Shown here: positions 45,601 to 51,146 of the stretch, one piece after another | How the letters are laid out: each line of letters begins with the position of its first letter | Numbering within the stretch: position 1 is the stretch's first letter | NCBI GenBank assembly: GCA_023053575.1 | Contig: JAKZAP010000009.1 | Coordinates: forward strand, 14,055,869 to 14,119,868 | Source: Branchinecta lynchi | Taxonomy: Eukaryota; Arthropoda; Branchiopoda; Anostraca; Branchinectidae | Length of the DNA stretch: 64,000 nt | Reading direction: 5' to 3' | Translations under genes and position numbers: made by a program | The notes under the pieces: model-generated | Seen by the model: the letters and a program-made list of their open reading frames with translations, nothing else | Told to the model about the DNA's origin: nothing | Database searches by the model: none

Positions 45601-46520
45601 AAATGTTTGATGCCTGAAACTTTGTCTGGTCATGACCAACGACCACAACAAGTGGGCTAGTATGATGAAGTGAAGGTGAACATGAAATGCTGAATATCAT
45701 CGAAGATGACGTATGTTGAGCCCGTCTTTATGAAGGAGAATCAACTCTGTTAATAACGCTCAGATAACGGATAACACAGTCTAGGCTACTAAGGACGATC
45801 CTGCCCCTCGCTCGTTGATTGGTTCTGAGAGTGGAAATCAAGGTCAGGCCTGTCGGTCTACAGACGAGTGTCACGTTATCAGCAAGGACCCAGCGACCCT
45901 TGTTGATACATAGCCTGATCTCCACCAGAGATGGGCGAATCTGATCATGATAGGATTCGAATCCGAATCCAGAGCTAGGTACAATCCGATTCCAATCCAT
46001 CATTTCATGCTGAGGATTCGTATCCGGAATCGAATCCGGATTCGAATCCGAGCTTTGAAAAAAAATTAAATTATGCACATAGTTTAAAAACTAGACGTGA
46101 AAAAAAGCAACTAAACTGATGTCTAAGGTAATCAGATAACGTGATGGATTACTGAGGATGGTTGGTGGTGGACAAAACGTTGGATTGCCTAAGCCCACTG
46201 TGTAAAAAATTGGGAAACGAAAACTGGAAGGATGTAGACTAGAGATTTGAGTGGATTTGTAAGATTAAAGGTTTCGAATCCGAGTCTAAATCCAGCCTGA
46301 TAAGCAGAAGATTCGAATCCAGCCAAATGAGGAATCCTGGATTCGAATCCGAATCCGGATAGGGATTCTCCCATCTCTGATCTCCACTCTAATAGTTTAG
46401 TCTATTTTAGTCTAATTAAGTCTAGAAGAAGAACTAATAAGGTTTTTTATTGTAGCGAGCAAGAAAATGGCCGCCAAACAACGTGAAGATGCTTGGGAAG
46501 GAAATTTCGATTCTGCGTAA
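15478..46520 (+). CDS. R3HCC1/R3HCC1L orthologue: R3H and RRM-like protein (8 coding exons)
   Basis: Coding exons are 15478-15602, 21548-21792, 23230-23386, 28971-29055, 36053-36946, 39075-39336, 43042-43278 and 46456-46520. They sum to 2070 nt, 689 aa plus TAA, with all seven junctions in phase at GT-AG sites. Residues 1-80 or so (MELLIRDGTYISN, FFLPPLPPRLRYL, SVGEGEDRRT) match the R3H region of R3HCC1. RRPDxxxYVPKARR-type and SWDxxFNDDGE motifs, followed by the RRM-like block (HVVEFYDF, LKTEDLL, KWVDDTHALGIY), are shared by R3HCC1 and R3HCC1L. The C-terminus (EFLQPFKPRP, ARRLVTGALGL, AAKQREDAWEG) is the usual coiled-coil tail. R3H and RRM folds bind single-stranded nucleic acid; the cellular role is poorly known. 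The low-complexity middle (exon 5) is the least conserved part. Confidence 0.93.
15603..16011. other. R3HCC1-like intron 1, left part
   Basis: This is intron sequence. Positions 15975-16011 (CCCCGATCCGACTGTCGTAG) are the left piece of a dispersed CCGATCCGA repeat that the LINE interrupted; its right piece resumes near 20474. Confidence 0.6.
16239..19307 (-). CDS. LINE ORF2: endonuclease and reverse transcriptase, intact
   Basis: This is an uninterrupted 1022-residue protein. The apurinic-type endonuclease spans about residues 55-270: GHLNCQSL at 57, ALTET near 85, the GDFN motif at 196-199, and the SDH catalytic triplet at 263-265. The reverse transcriptase spans about 530-830: ESKLIPLFKGG, NYRPISLLP, QYGFRKNRST, the DLTKAFD motif near 652, GVPQGSVLGPLLFLIYVN at 708-725, and the catalytic FADD at 739-742, then KTKYIIF and IKYLGIIID. 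The C-terminal block has VSTNTAPESF, THRx-like HDTRHAS and KIWNYLPNALKNANSI. No RNase H is seen. All key residues are present, so the protein could be active. The family performs target-primed reverse transcription in the nucleus. Confidence 0.95.
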   Translation of the reverse strand: MNRLEQFEKNPLCLDPLINTTLGEDDKEQSELLVDSISCRYVSECSKKVHKSDLKVGHLNCQSLQTAYDEISEVVSRNNQIDVLALTETFLTENMDIKMPDITGFSLEVLNREKLRKGGLAYYVRKGLNYSLIPDFNVRVEGIFESFCLKIKENHQEILIALVYHSPSGDTEIFMDELEKLLSKLKCHRYPVIMLGDFNMDLLSLQNNKNLLFLQNCMSYGYLPIVRIPTRVTPTTATLIDNIFVSHQNIVRRSVEVLLFQTSDHFATFTDVLMGKSKINSEPKYRLNRRDESEKNIADLVLSLKCIQWDEFFQAHVDPDSAYSAFIDLITSSYNCHCPVMKEPQRKHLPRKPWMTQGLLVSVNNRKTLYRHYINDPTEENFHRFKEYRNKLNQLKRNAKETYFQNSFKNANGNPRKTWQIINSVIDPNKSEKKLHIKELISEKNSVKSPEEISSLLGSFFVNMGQKIKDKLANAKSKITLITKVTSQKLKKQQTIAEMQKFPSVTCDEVKKCICEIKGTRSTGLDGLSLQLIKKIQPAIIEPLAVLINRSLDEGIFPTKLKESKLIPLFKGGDPTVIDNYRPISLLPIFSKIYEKLAAKRLYEYFEANKILSDKQYGFRKNRSTELAITDLIMNIKAAQDDGLYSLAIFLDLTKAFDCVDFDILLGTLEGYGIKLTVLEWIRSYLTNRRCKILANGIISDSFDITCGVPQGSVLGPLLFLIYVNELSADIPFAYIISFADDTVLFLTHKNREQLITNAEVCLRATTEFLEERLLSLNTKKTKYIIFKHGNDRVYDSKINTADHEEIERVDHIKYLGIIIDEKLDWAIHIKFLCMKLSRAVGVLHRLKFIFPHNILLILYFSLFHSYLLYGTSIWASNYKSEWKQVQILQNKAIRAICKLEPRQSVKPLLIKLKILNVARLREQKIAETLYKVSTNTAPESFMSVFRRNDEIHQHDTRHASELVTEMRRLTSSGFSIKFTGPKIWNYLPNALKNANSIPEFKNKIKSFLLENIDLDPNFFYR
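19372..20401 (-). CDS. LINE ORF1 with N-terminal PWWP-like domain, frameshifted at an A8 run
   Basis: I chose ATG at 20401-20399 (MERMFAIGEIVF) because it opens directly into a PWWP-like domain; the frame is open further upstream to 20539, but that is outside the inferred element. Residues 4-60: GEIVFCRFTHYKSWPVKVL, KYQVLCYGG and a following helix. By alignment, F15, W21 and Y43 fall where the methyl-lysine aromatic cage of PWWP domains sits. A helical, coiled-coil-like region follows (about 130-225), then an RRM-like/C-terminal part (TKLVMHGVKE). At 19576-19583 a run of eight A (minus strand) shifts the frame: the first frame stops at 19547 and the second continues GTGLFISESLTKAR to a stop at 19374-19372. 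Expected to be an RNA-binding chaperone of the LINE particle. Confidence 0.82.
20474..21170. repeat. Dispersed repeat family G (host of the LINE insertion)
   Basis: Units share GTGCTAGGACCATGAAACTT, CCCCGATCCGA, GGGGAATCCGGAA and ATGAACAAGTGTCTCGG. Related stretches are at about 9128-9440, 33835-34450 and 43580-44600, often with poly-C or poly-G tracts. No coding or terminal repeats were recognised. Its class is unknown. Confidence 0.6.
21385..21527. mobile_element. Palindromic MITE (same family as 30566-30735), decayed
   Basis: GTTAACTGCAGTATTTGCTA at the left and the inverse TAGCAAATACTGCA near the right, ending TTCACAGTGTA. Its right end lies about 20 bp from the exon 2 acceptor (21546-21547) and so borders or supplies part of the branch-point region. 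Confidence 0.55.
21548..21792 (+). CDS. R3HCC1-like exon 2 (second half of R3H region)
   Basis: The acceptor is TTTTGATAG. The first base completes the Lys codon, giving RASK-EVFFLPPLPPRLRYL, then SVGEGEDRRTAIF, which aligns with the R3H region of R3HCC1. A basic linker (SKKGQARLSS) follows. It ends AAG AAA G|GTAAAT. MITEs lie within about 20 bp on both sides. Confidence 0.9.
21809..22055. mobile_element. Copy of TTAA MITE family J, ends degraded
   Basis: It shares with 24866-25234 the series CTGTCTTACCT, ATCACTCCATATATTTCTAA, GGTCTCGGAAAA, AAACAGCCAAAA and TACTGTAAGTTGAAGAGTAA. It begins about 17 bp after the exon 2 donor. Confidence 0.65.
22411..22565. repeat. Dispersed repeat family H (CTTCTTGGCAAGGG core)
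   Basis: It contains inverted halves: GACGGTGCAAAACGGATAAG with CTACATTTTATTAGAGC at the left, and GCTCTAAATAAAATGTAGCT with CCGTTTTGC at the right, around the core CCAAGAAGGGCC. Related copies lie at 37385-37470, 41160-41240, 50753-50870 and 61695-61780. Confidence 0.6.
22570..23229. other. R3HCC1-like intron 2, right part
   Basis: AT-rich intron, no feature recognised. Confidence 0.5.
23230..23386 (+). CDS. R3HCC1-like exon 3
   Basis: The acceptor is TTGCTTTAG and the donor GTAAGT at 23387. It encodes ARKAEVPVYRPPHRRDV followed by a Ser/Glu/Lys-rich linker ending TTPK-S. Phase fits on both sides (G+CT in, TC+G out). The segment is a low-conservation linker between the R3H region and the YVPKARR motif. 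Confidence 0.85.
23425..23872. mobile_element. TTAA-target MITE, family C copy 2
   Basis: TTAA precedes it (23421-23424) and TTAT follows. The ends are AGTTGAACCGAAAAG and CTTTTCAGTTAAACT. It is collinear with 4460-4910. It starts 38 bp after the exon 3 boundary. Confidence 0.75.
23942..24372 (-). pseudogene. CR1-like LINE fragment, RT C-terminal region
   Basis: The - strand reads YNKDIIAIEQVQRRATKTVP, then HLPYEHRLKKLRLLSL, GDLIETFKI, LRGHSLKI and VEYWNNLPENVVNAENINQF. This is the classic C-terminal block of CR1-like RT proteins. It is truncated at both ends with no catalytic motif. Confidence 0.8.
24866..25234. mobile_element. TTAA-target MITE, family J, complete
   Basis: TTAA flanks both sides (24862-24865 and 25235-25238). 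The ends are AGGACCTGTCTTACC and GCGAGGGGTCCT, so only the last 6-7 bp are strongly inverted. Length 369 bp. Related copies: 21809-22055, part of 40440-40560, and 41285-41495 (inverted). Confidence 0.7.
25240..26837. other. R3HCC1-like intron 3, middle
   Basis: No exon, RNA gene or clear element was recognised. A short ATA/AAT-rich patch lies at 26826-26838. Confidence 0.4.
26838..27595 (+). mobile_element. 5'-truncated LINE, family shared with 56375-58320
   Basis: A + strand frame with stops reads RRGSQVQRLQSCPPFLQHIR and RFIMMAVAVFDIYS, nearly the same as RRGSQVQRFQSCPPYLQHIR and EFIMSAVAVFD on the - strand at about 56535-56665. The shared 3' end continues through TGTGATAACGAGTTGATGAT and AAGTTTGGCATTGCC. 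A two-copy 40-bp tandem repeat (ATATTTTCAAGTTGTA) lies at 27282-27350. Confidence 0.75.
28581..28864. mobile_element. 3-bp-target MITE with GGTTGCGTTCC ends, copy 1
   Basis: CTA lies on both sides (28578-28580 and 28865-28867). The ends are GGTTGCGTTCCGCAACTTAA and GGGGGAACGCAACC. The interior is rich in TTAACAATTGTTAAC-like palindromes. A 3-bp TNA target suggests PIF/Harbinger-type insertion. It ends about 106 bp upstream of exon 4. Confidence 0.75.
28971..29055 (+). CDS. R3HCC1-like exon 4 (RPDVQVYVPKARR motif)
   Basis: The acceptor TTGCTTTTAG is followed by G, then AGATCGAAGCGACCG. It encodes SRSKRPDVQVYVPKARRSID and PPPASTGRE, the basic RPD-x-YVPKARR motif shared by R3HCC1 and R3HCC1L. 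Donor GTAAGT at 29056, phase 0. Confidence 0.93.
29173..29927. mobile_element. Palindromic GATACC MITE with internal insertion
   Basis: It begins TAGTTGCGTTTTTGCTGATA and ends CTGCAGAAATGCAACTA. The middle (about 29265-29640) is unlike the other copies and probably a later insertion. Motifs ACCGTGGTATCAGATAC recur near the right end. Confidence 0.65.
30194..30565. mobile_element. Palindromic GATACC MITE, uninterrupted copy
   Basis: TA-bounded ends TAGTTGCGTTTTTGCAGATA and TATCTGCAAAAACGCAACTA are exact reverse complements. Length about 372 bp. GATACCATGGTATC occurs at both ends. This is the best copy for defining the family. Confidence 0.8.
30566..30735. mobile_element. TA-target palindromic MITE, 170 bp
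   Basis: TA lies on both sides. The ends CACTGTAAAAAGCTT and CTTTTTACAGTG are inverted, with long inner arms TAACTGCAGTATTTGCTACT and AGTAGTAAATACTGCAGTTA. It abuts the GATACC element and shares its terminal TA. Related to 21385-21527. Confidence 0.8.
31218..31500. mobile_element. 3-bp-target MITE with GGTTGCGTTCC ends, copy 2 (inverted)
   Basis: TAA lies on both sides (31215-31217 and 31501-31503). It is the reverse complement of the 28581-28864 element over most of its length. The pair forms a long inverted repeat around exon 4, separated by about 2.35 kb. Confidence 0.75.
31910..32890 (-). pseudogene. 5'-truncated LINE: RT thumb and C-terminal region
   Basis: Reading down from 32885 the - strand gives LRYLGIIIDENLSYKEHCNR, IMRRFQHFFPYEILRLIYFA, SHLTYCPLIYLATF, a stop, then LQNRALRILQKY, and ends with HSYETRHKWKM and a 3' tail. 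The order matches the 1022-residue ORF2 at 16239-19307 (IKYLGIIIDEKLDW... ILQNKAIRAI). The 3' end carries short TTCAAGG repeats. Not functional. Confidence 0.75.
33175..33620 (-). pseudogene. LINE 3' fragment, a different family
   Basis: The - strand reads HVIRNLLFKTYCTQLYCLPL, then LSKLKVCFNSAFRQLF, RRYSASQMFLD and RRKALVNFVTRL. This is the C-terminal block (LYC..L....L.KL.V.YN.A.R.L) of another non-LTR reverse transcriptase group. It ends in a CAAT-type repeat near 33170-33187. Confidence 0.65.
33835..34450. repeat. Dispersed repeat family G, with poly-C tracts
   Basis: Contains CCAAGTTTCATCGTCCTAGC, GATTCCGGATTCCCC-type units, and C runs at about 34030-34048 and 34170-34181, in inverse orientation to the 20474-21170 copy. 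The open frames here are by-products of the C-rich repeats. Confidence 0.6.
34460..36052. other. R3HCC1-like intron 4, right part, unresolved
   Basis: On the - strand at about 34830-34695 there is a coding-like stretch, NFKVDGQVIGVRMTIKILKE then LRKGFVINLD, that I cannot place; it may be a retroelement remnant. An AAT microsatellite lies at 35352-35375, and ATTGA repeats at 35845-35861 may be a LINE tail. Confidence 0.35.
36053..36946 (+). CDS. R3HCC1-like exon 5 (long low-complexity middle, SWDxxFNDDG motif)
   Basis: The acceptor CCCGTTTCAG precedes GAAAAGAAACCC. It is 298 codons, rich in Ser, Lys, Glu, Asp and Pro, likely disordered. The last 20 codons, SWDCIFNDDGEPIKHEVLEE, match the acidic motif that precedes the RRM-like region in R3HCC1L. 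Donor GTGAGT at 36947, phase 0. GC content is higher than in the flanking introns. Confidence 0.93.
36947..37810. other. R3HCC1-like intron 5, left part
   Basis: Holds family H repeat sequence at 37385-37470 (GTAAAACGGATAAGTCAGCT, CCCTTCTTGGAAAGG) and another core at about 37643-37665. No exon seen. Confidence 0.5.
37811..38365. mobile_element. 3-bp-target DNA element, 555 bp
   Basis: TAA duplications at 37808-37810 and 38366-38368. The ends AGCATTGTCCTAATAGGTGT and ACACCTATTAGGACAATGCT are perfect inverted repeats of at least 20 bp. No transposase coding seen. Confidence 0.8.
38366..39074. other. R3HCC1-like intron 5, right part
   Basis: The reading frame is open from 38733 into exon 6, but the upstream peptide is hydrophobic and unlike the family. 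The exon boundary is set at the CCAG acceptor (39073-39074). Confidence 0.55.
39075..39336 (+). CDS. R3HCC1-like exon 6 (RRM-like region)
   Basis: The acceptor CCCCTTTTCCAG gives phase 0 after exon 5 (HEVLEE-LTMAVG). It encodes PKIDYLSF, ELSHVVEFYDF, LKTEDLLIIFGGI and HFDIKWVDDTHALGIYS. These are the most conserved blocks of R3HCC1/R3HCC1L; the DxxWVDDTHAL element sits where an RNP-1-like strand would be. Donor GTAAGT at 39337. Confidence 0.95.
39371..40253. mobile_element. hAT-type element (GATTCGAATCC-rich) with nested TTAA MITE
   Basis: Target duplications GTTGATGG (39363-39370) and GTTGGTGG (40254-40261) differ at one base. The right end is AATTCACCCATCTCTG; the left end TAGAGAAAAGCAAATC is a decayed form of CAGAGATGGGCGAATC. 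Subterminal regions are rich in GGATTCGAATCC. A TTAA element sits at 39646-40085. It begins 34 bp after the exon 6 boundary. Confidence 0.7.
39646..40085. mobile_element. TTAA-target MITE, family D copy 1
   Basis: TTAA on both sides (39642-39645, 40086-40089). Ends AGGACACCTGAA and TTCAGGTGTCCT are exact inverted repeats. Closely similar to 47233-47649. It lies in the same host family as copy 2 but at a different TTAA. Confidence 0.85.
40262..42132. other. R3HCC1-like intron 6, middle
   Basis: Contains a partial GATTCG-rich hAT end near 40330-40430, a piece of family J (40440-40560), family H (41160-41240) joined to an inverted family J copy (41285-41495). No exon recognised. Confidence 0.5.
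42133..42881 (-). repeat. GGATCCC-ended repeat family F, copy 1 (inverted)
   Basis: Read on the - strand it starts TTTTTGGGATCCCAAAACGT and ends GGGATCCC then CCTTTGGTCTTGTT. Interior has TCGAAGGGAATGAGGTATTT and CCGGAATCCGGCC-type blocks. The open palindrome TGGGATCCCA is at both ends. Confidence 0.7.
43042..43278 (+). CDS. R3HCC1-like exon 7
   Basis: The acceptor TTTTCTTTGCAG is followed by CC completing an Ala codon. It encodes VEALRLIHPLAKARSLAQAS, SKLKARKTSEFLQPFKPRP, ARRLVTGALGLKSTQSPEQR and an arginine/lysine/glutamate-rich helix. It aligns with the final third of R3HCC1L. Donor GTATGT at 43279, phase 1. Confidence 0.94.
43580..44600. repeat. Dispersed repeat family G with several poly-C tracts
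   Basis: Units with CCAAGTTTCATC, GGATTCC-CCC and GTCTAGGACTTGTGCTTGTT recur several times. C runs of 10-18 occur near 43817, 43961, 44100 and 44398. It ends in GACCGACAGACAAGCAGACC. The long open frames here are produced by the repeats. Confidence 0.6.
45066..45480 (-). mobile_element. Decayed inverted copy of TTAA MITE family C
   Basis: Starts AGCTTAACTGAAAAGGC, followed by GATACACTGAAATATTTG (compare the reverse complement of the family right end) and ends with GAAGTAACGCATTT. Far more diverged than the other two copies. Confidence 0.5.
45926..46379. mobile_element. hAT-type MITE (GATTCGAATCC-rich) with perfect 8-bp duplication
   Basis: ATCTCCAC at 45918-45925 and 46380-46387. Ends CAGAGATGGGCGAATC and GATTCTCCCATCTCTG. 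It is 454 bp and lies 76 bp upstream of exon 8 of the R3HCC1-like gene. Confidence 0.88.
46456..46520 (+). CDS. R3HCC1-like exon 8 (C-terminus)
   Basis: The acceptor TTTTTATTGTAG precedes CGAGCAAGAAAATGG. It encodes ASKKMAAKQREDAWEG, then NFDSA and TAA at 46518-46520. The AKQREDxWEG end is a strong match to R3HCC1L C-termini. Confidence 0.94.
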
Positions 46521-47232
46521 TTGCGTTCCGCAAGCACCAATTCTTCAGCTTACCGTACAAAGACTCTTTCTGGAAGAGGGCGTTATTGAAGGACTTTTGG
46601 AGGGTGAGGGCGATACTGCCATAGTAGGCTACTTCGTAGAAATGAGCAGGGACCTAAATAGGAATACGCCGGTAGGATAACTGTTGTCAGTGCAGCTTGT
46701 AGCAAATTCGCTACCGAGAACTCCTGCTCTCGTATGCAATATTGATGTATCAGTCCTTTGCCTCTTGCTAGATATGAATCAGAGATGGGCGAACCAGAAT
46801 CCGGATTCGAATCCAGGGTTCGTTCTTTTGGCCGGATTCGAACCTTCTGCTTGTCAGGCTGAATTCGGATTCGGGCTTGGATTCTAAACCCTGAACCTTA
46901 GAATCCGCTCCAATTTCGAATCCCCGATCTTTTCCAGTTTTTATACTGTAATTAATTAATTAGTTAATTTATGTTTGACCCGCCATTTTGGAAAGGAGGA
47001 GTAAATGAAGAAAATAAACAAAACTGCTTAATGTATTGTGCTCAATGAGCCACAGATTAATTCCTGGTTGTCGAGATGAAATCTATACCAAGTTATAACA
47101 ACTACACATGAAAACCTAGAAATATGGTTTATATCGCTCTATTGACCGTTTCATTTGCCTTAGGCATCAGTGCTCTTTGTCACCTCTGATTTTTAAAAGG
47201 TATAGCCTATGTACGTGATTTGATTTTGTTAA

Positions 47233-47649
47233 AGGACACCTGAACAACGAAACCATACTTGAACACACCATGGAGAATGCATTTACAGACATGGCCACAG
47301 AGGGCATTCTTCTCCTGAGCGTGACGTTTTCAAAGTAGGGATGTTCGTTTCTGGAGGTTTGCACAGGCAGACTCCAAGACAAAAAGCGCAATTCATTCAA
47401 ATCTTGTACAGCGCTGGCCGGATCGTATTGGAATTTCTTCTAGATATACGTTTGGGCTTAACTGGTTAAAAAATATTCCAGAAGAAGTTTGATTGGAGAC
47501 ATTTGTTCATTTCTAAAATTGTTCGGTACTGAAATAAGGACAGATGCTTGGAAACACTATTTCGTATTTGGATTGTGTTTTCTGCAGGCAATGTTAACGG
47601 AAGTCATACAGACAGGGAGTATACTTGGTACTCTTCATTCGGGTGTCCT
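47233..47649. mobile_element. TTAA-target MITE, family D copy 2
   Basis: TTAA on both sides (47229-47232, 47650-47653). Ends AGGACACCTGAACAA and TCATTCGGGTGTCCT. It is collinear with 39646-40085, with small deletions. Confidence 0.85.
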
Positions 47650-47945
47650 TTAAGGTCGGATTCCAATCCCGGATTCGAACCTCAGCAAAAAATGGTGAAT
47701 TCGGGTTTATAGCTAACCCTCCGGATCCGAATCTTTTCATTCATTCATTCATTTATTTATTTCCCTAAAAGAATATATAAATGAGGAGTACTAAAATAAA
47801 TTAAAAAAACACTGTTACAAATAACTTTCATAACAATAAATGACAATTGACGTACATTAAACAAAGCACTGTACTTACTTAACTATTAGCTTTTTAGCGA
47901 AACACGGAAACAGATTCTTCAGAGTCAGAATATTATTAGCTTTAG

Positions 47946-48645
47946 CTACAAAATTATCAAATTTCTGCTGAATGTAACTGAAAGGGAATTAATTAGAGGT
48001 GTATTTCTAGCAAATAAAGGGTATCCAAGCAAAAATTTACAGTATTTAAAATAGCACACACGGACACTAGCAATCATACCACGATTAAAACCATTCACCA
48101 CCACCGCTGGAAAAATGACTATTGGTAAAACAGTTGACTGGTATATACGGGCAAGAATATCACGTCTAAGCTTACCCCTCAGATGGATTAGAGCTCCAAA
48201 CGTCTTACGGATTTTTAGTTCAATATTTCTTACTATAGTTGATTGAAAATTACGTTTCACTGAACAATAGGGGATTCCAAGGTAAGTCACAACATCAAGG
48301 GGTTGGAAAAGGTTCGCACCACCACAGTTTAAAGACGAAATACCATGCGGATCAATAATAACAAAATATTGGCACTTAGAAGGACTAACGCAAAGGCCTT
48401 TTTTCCTCAGTTCCGCCACCAAAATGTTAAAATTTACAATTAGCTGATCTTTACAACGAGCCATAAGAATAATATCATAAGCGTAAGCTATATATGTACA
48501 ATCAACAGCCAGGTGTATTAGAGATGTTTTTAAAAGCCGGAAACATTCACCAAGACAAAGATTGAAAATAAAAGGTGAAAGAACCCCACCCTGCCTCACG
48601 CCCTTATTTACAAAACTTTGACACAGATAAGACTGATCTAAAAAC
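47946..48645 (-). pseudogene. LINE reverse transcriptase fragment (palm region)
   Basis: The - strand reads LCQSFVNKGVRQGGVLSPFI, then YIAYAYDIILMA where the catalytic Y/FADD should be (first Asp replaced by Tyr), then LCVSPSKCQYFVI, VVTYLGIPY and ILARIYQSTVLPI. It differs from the LINE at 16239-19307. The catalytic change and lack of the N-terminal half make it non-functional. Confidence 0.75.
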
Positions 48646-48866
48646 TACTCGGACACTTAAACCTCGGACACTTAAACTTCGTGATCGGATTCGCCCATCT
48701 CTGATATGAACGACTTCTCGTACAAGATTATCGGTTCTTGCTTCTGTTAAATGAAATAGTTGTTAAGGATGAATTGTAATCCGGTCCTGTTTGAAATAGC
48801 CTACTAGCCAAACTTCTGATATGTTGTAGAGCAAGACCGAGTCTGATCAGTAGTAACACATAGAGT

Positions 48867-48872
48867 AATAAA
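48867..48872 (+). terminator. Possible poly(A) signal of the R3HCC1-like gene
   Basis: AATAAA is followed 18 bases later by an A run (48891-48904). If used, the hAT element at 46780-48703 would be part of the 3' UTR. Speculative; no closer AATAAA stands out except one inside the hAT element near 47005. Confidence 0.25.
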
Positions 48873-48909
48873 CTTGTTATACTGAAGCACAAAAAAAAAA
48901 AAAGTTTAA

Positions 48910-51146
48910 ATGTAAGAACGCAATGTCTTTGGCTTAATAGCTTACAATGACAATCTAGTATTCTTAAAAAAACTATAAAAAATATAAATTACTAAGAATA
49001 AAGAAAAAATGAAGACTTGTTGCATTCATTTAGAAGAGGAGAAGAACCAAAAAGATTAAGAAGCACATATACTATCCAAATATAATCGGGAAGATAGATT
49101 TGAGTTTTCCGATCTCCGGATCCGATCCTGTATTAGACTGATATATTACTATATACTACCCTGATATAGGCTACTATCCTAATATGACCGGAAGACAGAT
49201 TCTAGTTTTATGGAGCTGGAAACCTCTGGCCAAGTTCCGAAAGTAAGTCGAGCAGGGGTAGGGCGACACGCACTGTACGACTGTGGTTTTGGATGGGCGC
49301 TCTCCCTAGCATCCAAAGAAAAGACAAGCTCTCTGACTGACGTCGACTCCAGCGTGGGAGTTCATCCACATGTTTCAGATTTCATATTCTTATGGTACGA
49401 GTGACTCTGGATTCTATCTTAAAACTAGGGGGTAAAATTTTACAAAATTGGCCAAGTAAGAACGTCCTTAAGTTTAGCAAAGTGTGACATTTTCGTGCAG
49501 GAGGAAACATACTTTTATTCAAGTTTTGGAGTTAACATTGCGTCGTATGTATTTCATTACTTCATTGAAAAGCGTTATTTGCCTTTGGTATAATGGATGA
49601 AATAAAAGTATATTTTAAAGGATACCTCGCACAATACAGTGTTTTCGCTCAGATGTTCTGAAATACTAAGCTATCCTTACAGAAAATTGCACGCGGCTTC
49701 GTCTGTTTTTAGCCTCTTTTCATCTCCCTTGCCTAGGACGACATATCTTGGCAAAATGTGTGCAACCATATTTGACGGTTGTTAAGAAGATGGACGTTGA
49801 GGAAGTTTCCAACCCCTGTTCTTACACCTTGTTGAGAGGATGGACGAGTGGAGGCGAGGTTTAATGAAGATAAGGCTCCTGGGGTGTGGGCTGAAGACAT
49901 TCTGACACCGTAGGTGCCCACTAGCCCCAGGACCAGTCAGGAAACCTGACAAAAGAGACAAGGGAAAGTCTCAGGGAATTCTATAGCTCAGCCGCAGTCA
50001 ATCCAGAAATCCCTAATCAAGCTGGTTCACCCATCCTAGCGAAGCTGGAATTCACATATCCAGTCAAGCCCGAGGCCTACTAGCCGAGATGGACCATAAC
50101 GTCTATAGTTAATTTATCTCATGTAAATCGTGTACAAGAGCGTGACACATATAATATAGCACTAATGGGTCCCTAACTAAATATATAAACTGGTCCTTAC
50201 CATAAATTATAATACAGAGTAACTGAGGTCTTGCTCCGACCAAGGATGAAAGAGAACTCCTTTTGGCTGCGGATTCATTACGCAGCCAAAATACTTAGAA
50301 TGAAATGGATCAAAGCCTGACCTCGGATTAGCGAGCAGCTAACTGAAGCTAGGATAAAGACCGAGTGACCTATTGTCACGATGCCGGGAAATTAATGATG
50401 GTGATGGAAACCGAAGAGATATATAGAAAAGTAGGCGATAGATGGAGGGAATAACTAGGAGGACTATTGCAGAGCAAAGTGCTATGGGATGTCTCCATAA
50501 CACACCTCCTCCCCTTGGGCAGAGTGGTGTACGGGCAACAAAAGATTCTACAATGTTTCTATTCCAGCCCCACCTACTAACATACCATCGATAGCTAAGC
50601 CATCGCGGCAACCCAGGTTTCTGACAGAGGGGGCAATCAAATAAGTGTGAAAAATCAAAGCCCACTCTCTGTTCAGTTAGTTCAGGGTCCTTTATTGAGC
50701 TTCAGTCCTACTGACCAGTCCCCTGACCACACGAACCAAACCAAAACAAAGAGGACCCTTCTTGGCAAGGGTCCTCTTCTGCCAAGAAGGGTCGAAATAT
50801 AGCTCTAATAAAATGTAGCTGACTTATCCGTTTTGCACCGCCAAGTATGATTCGCAGCCAGCTTGGGCTGAAGCACTATCTATGTGTACAACCGGTCTCA
50901 TGAGGAATAAGCTCCTCGGAAACAATCATCGGGCACATGTCTTGTATAGACGAAAAAAGTGGCAAGCAGATAATCAATGTATTTCTAATAGAAAGGAGAC
51001 GGGATACATTTATGAAGGGAAGAATTTTGGGAACGAGAATAGACGGAAATATTACTGAAGTAGAAAGAATTACTTTCATAAAAAAGTGTGTCGAAAGGAA
51101 AGCTCGAAGGACCCATACTAGCAGTTATGCTTGTTCCATTGTTTCG
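48910..51146. other. Intergenic region between R3HCC1-like gene and family F repeat
   Basis: Family H repeat at 50753-50870 (GACCCTTCTTGGCAAGGGTC with an adjacent inverted copy). The rest shows no exon or RNA gene I can support. It could contain introns or 5' exons of the DDX5-like gene. Confidence 0.4.

Larger units (their letters stand above)
46780..48703. mobile_element. Large hAT-type element (GATTCGAATCC-rich) carrying other insertions
   Basis: Target duplications ATATGAAT (46772-46779) and ATATGAAC (48704-48711), one mismatch. Ends CAGAGATGGGCGAA and GATTCGCCCATCTCTG. It holds a TTAA MITE (47233-47649) and a LINE fragment (47946-48645), which explain its 1.9 kb length. It lies in the 3' flank or 3' UTR of the R3HCC1-like gene. 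Confidence 0.8.
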
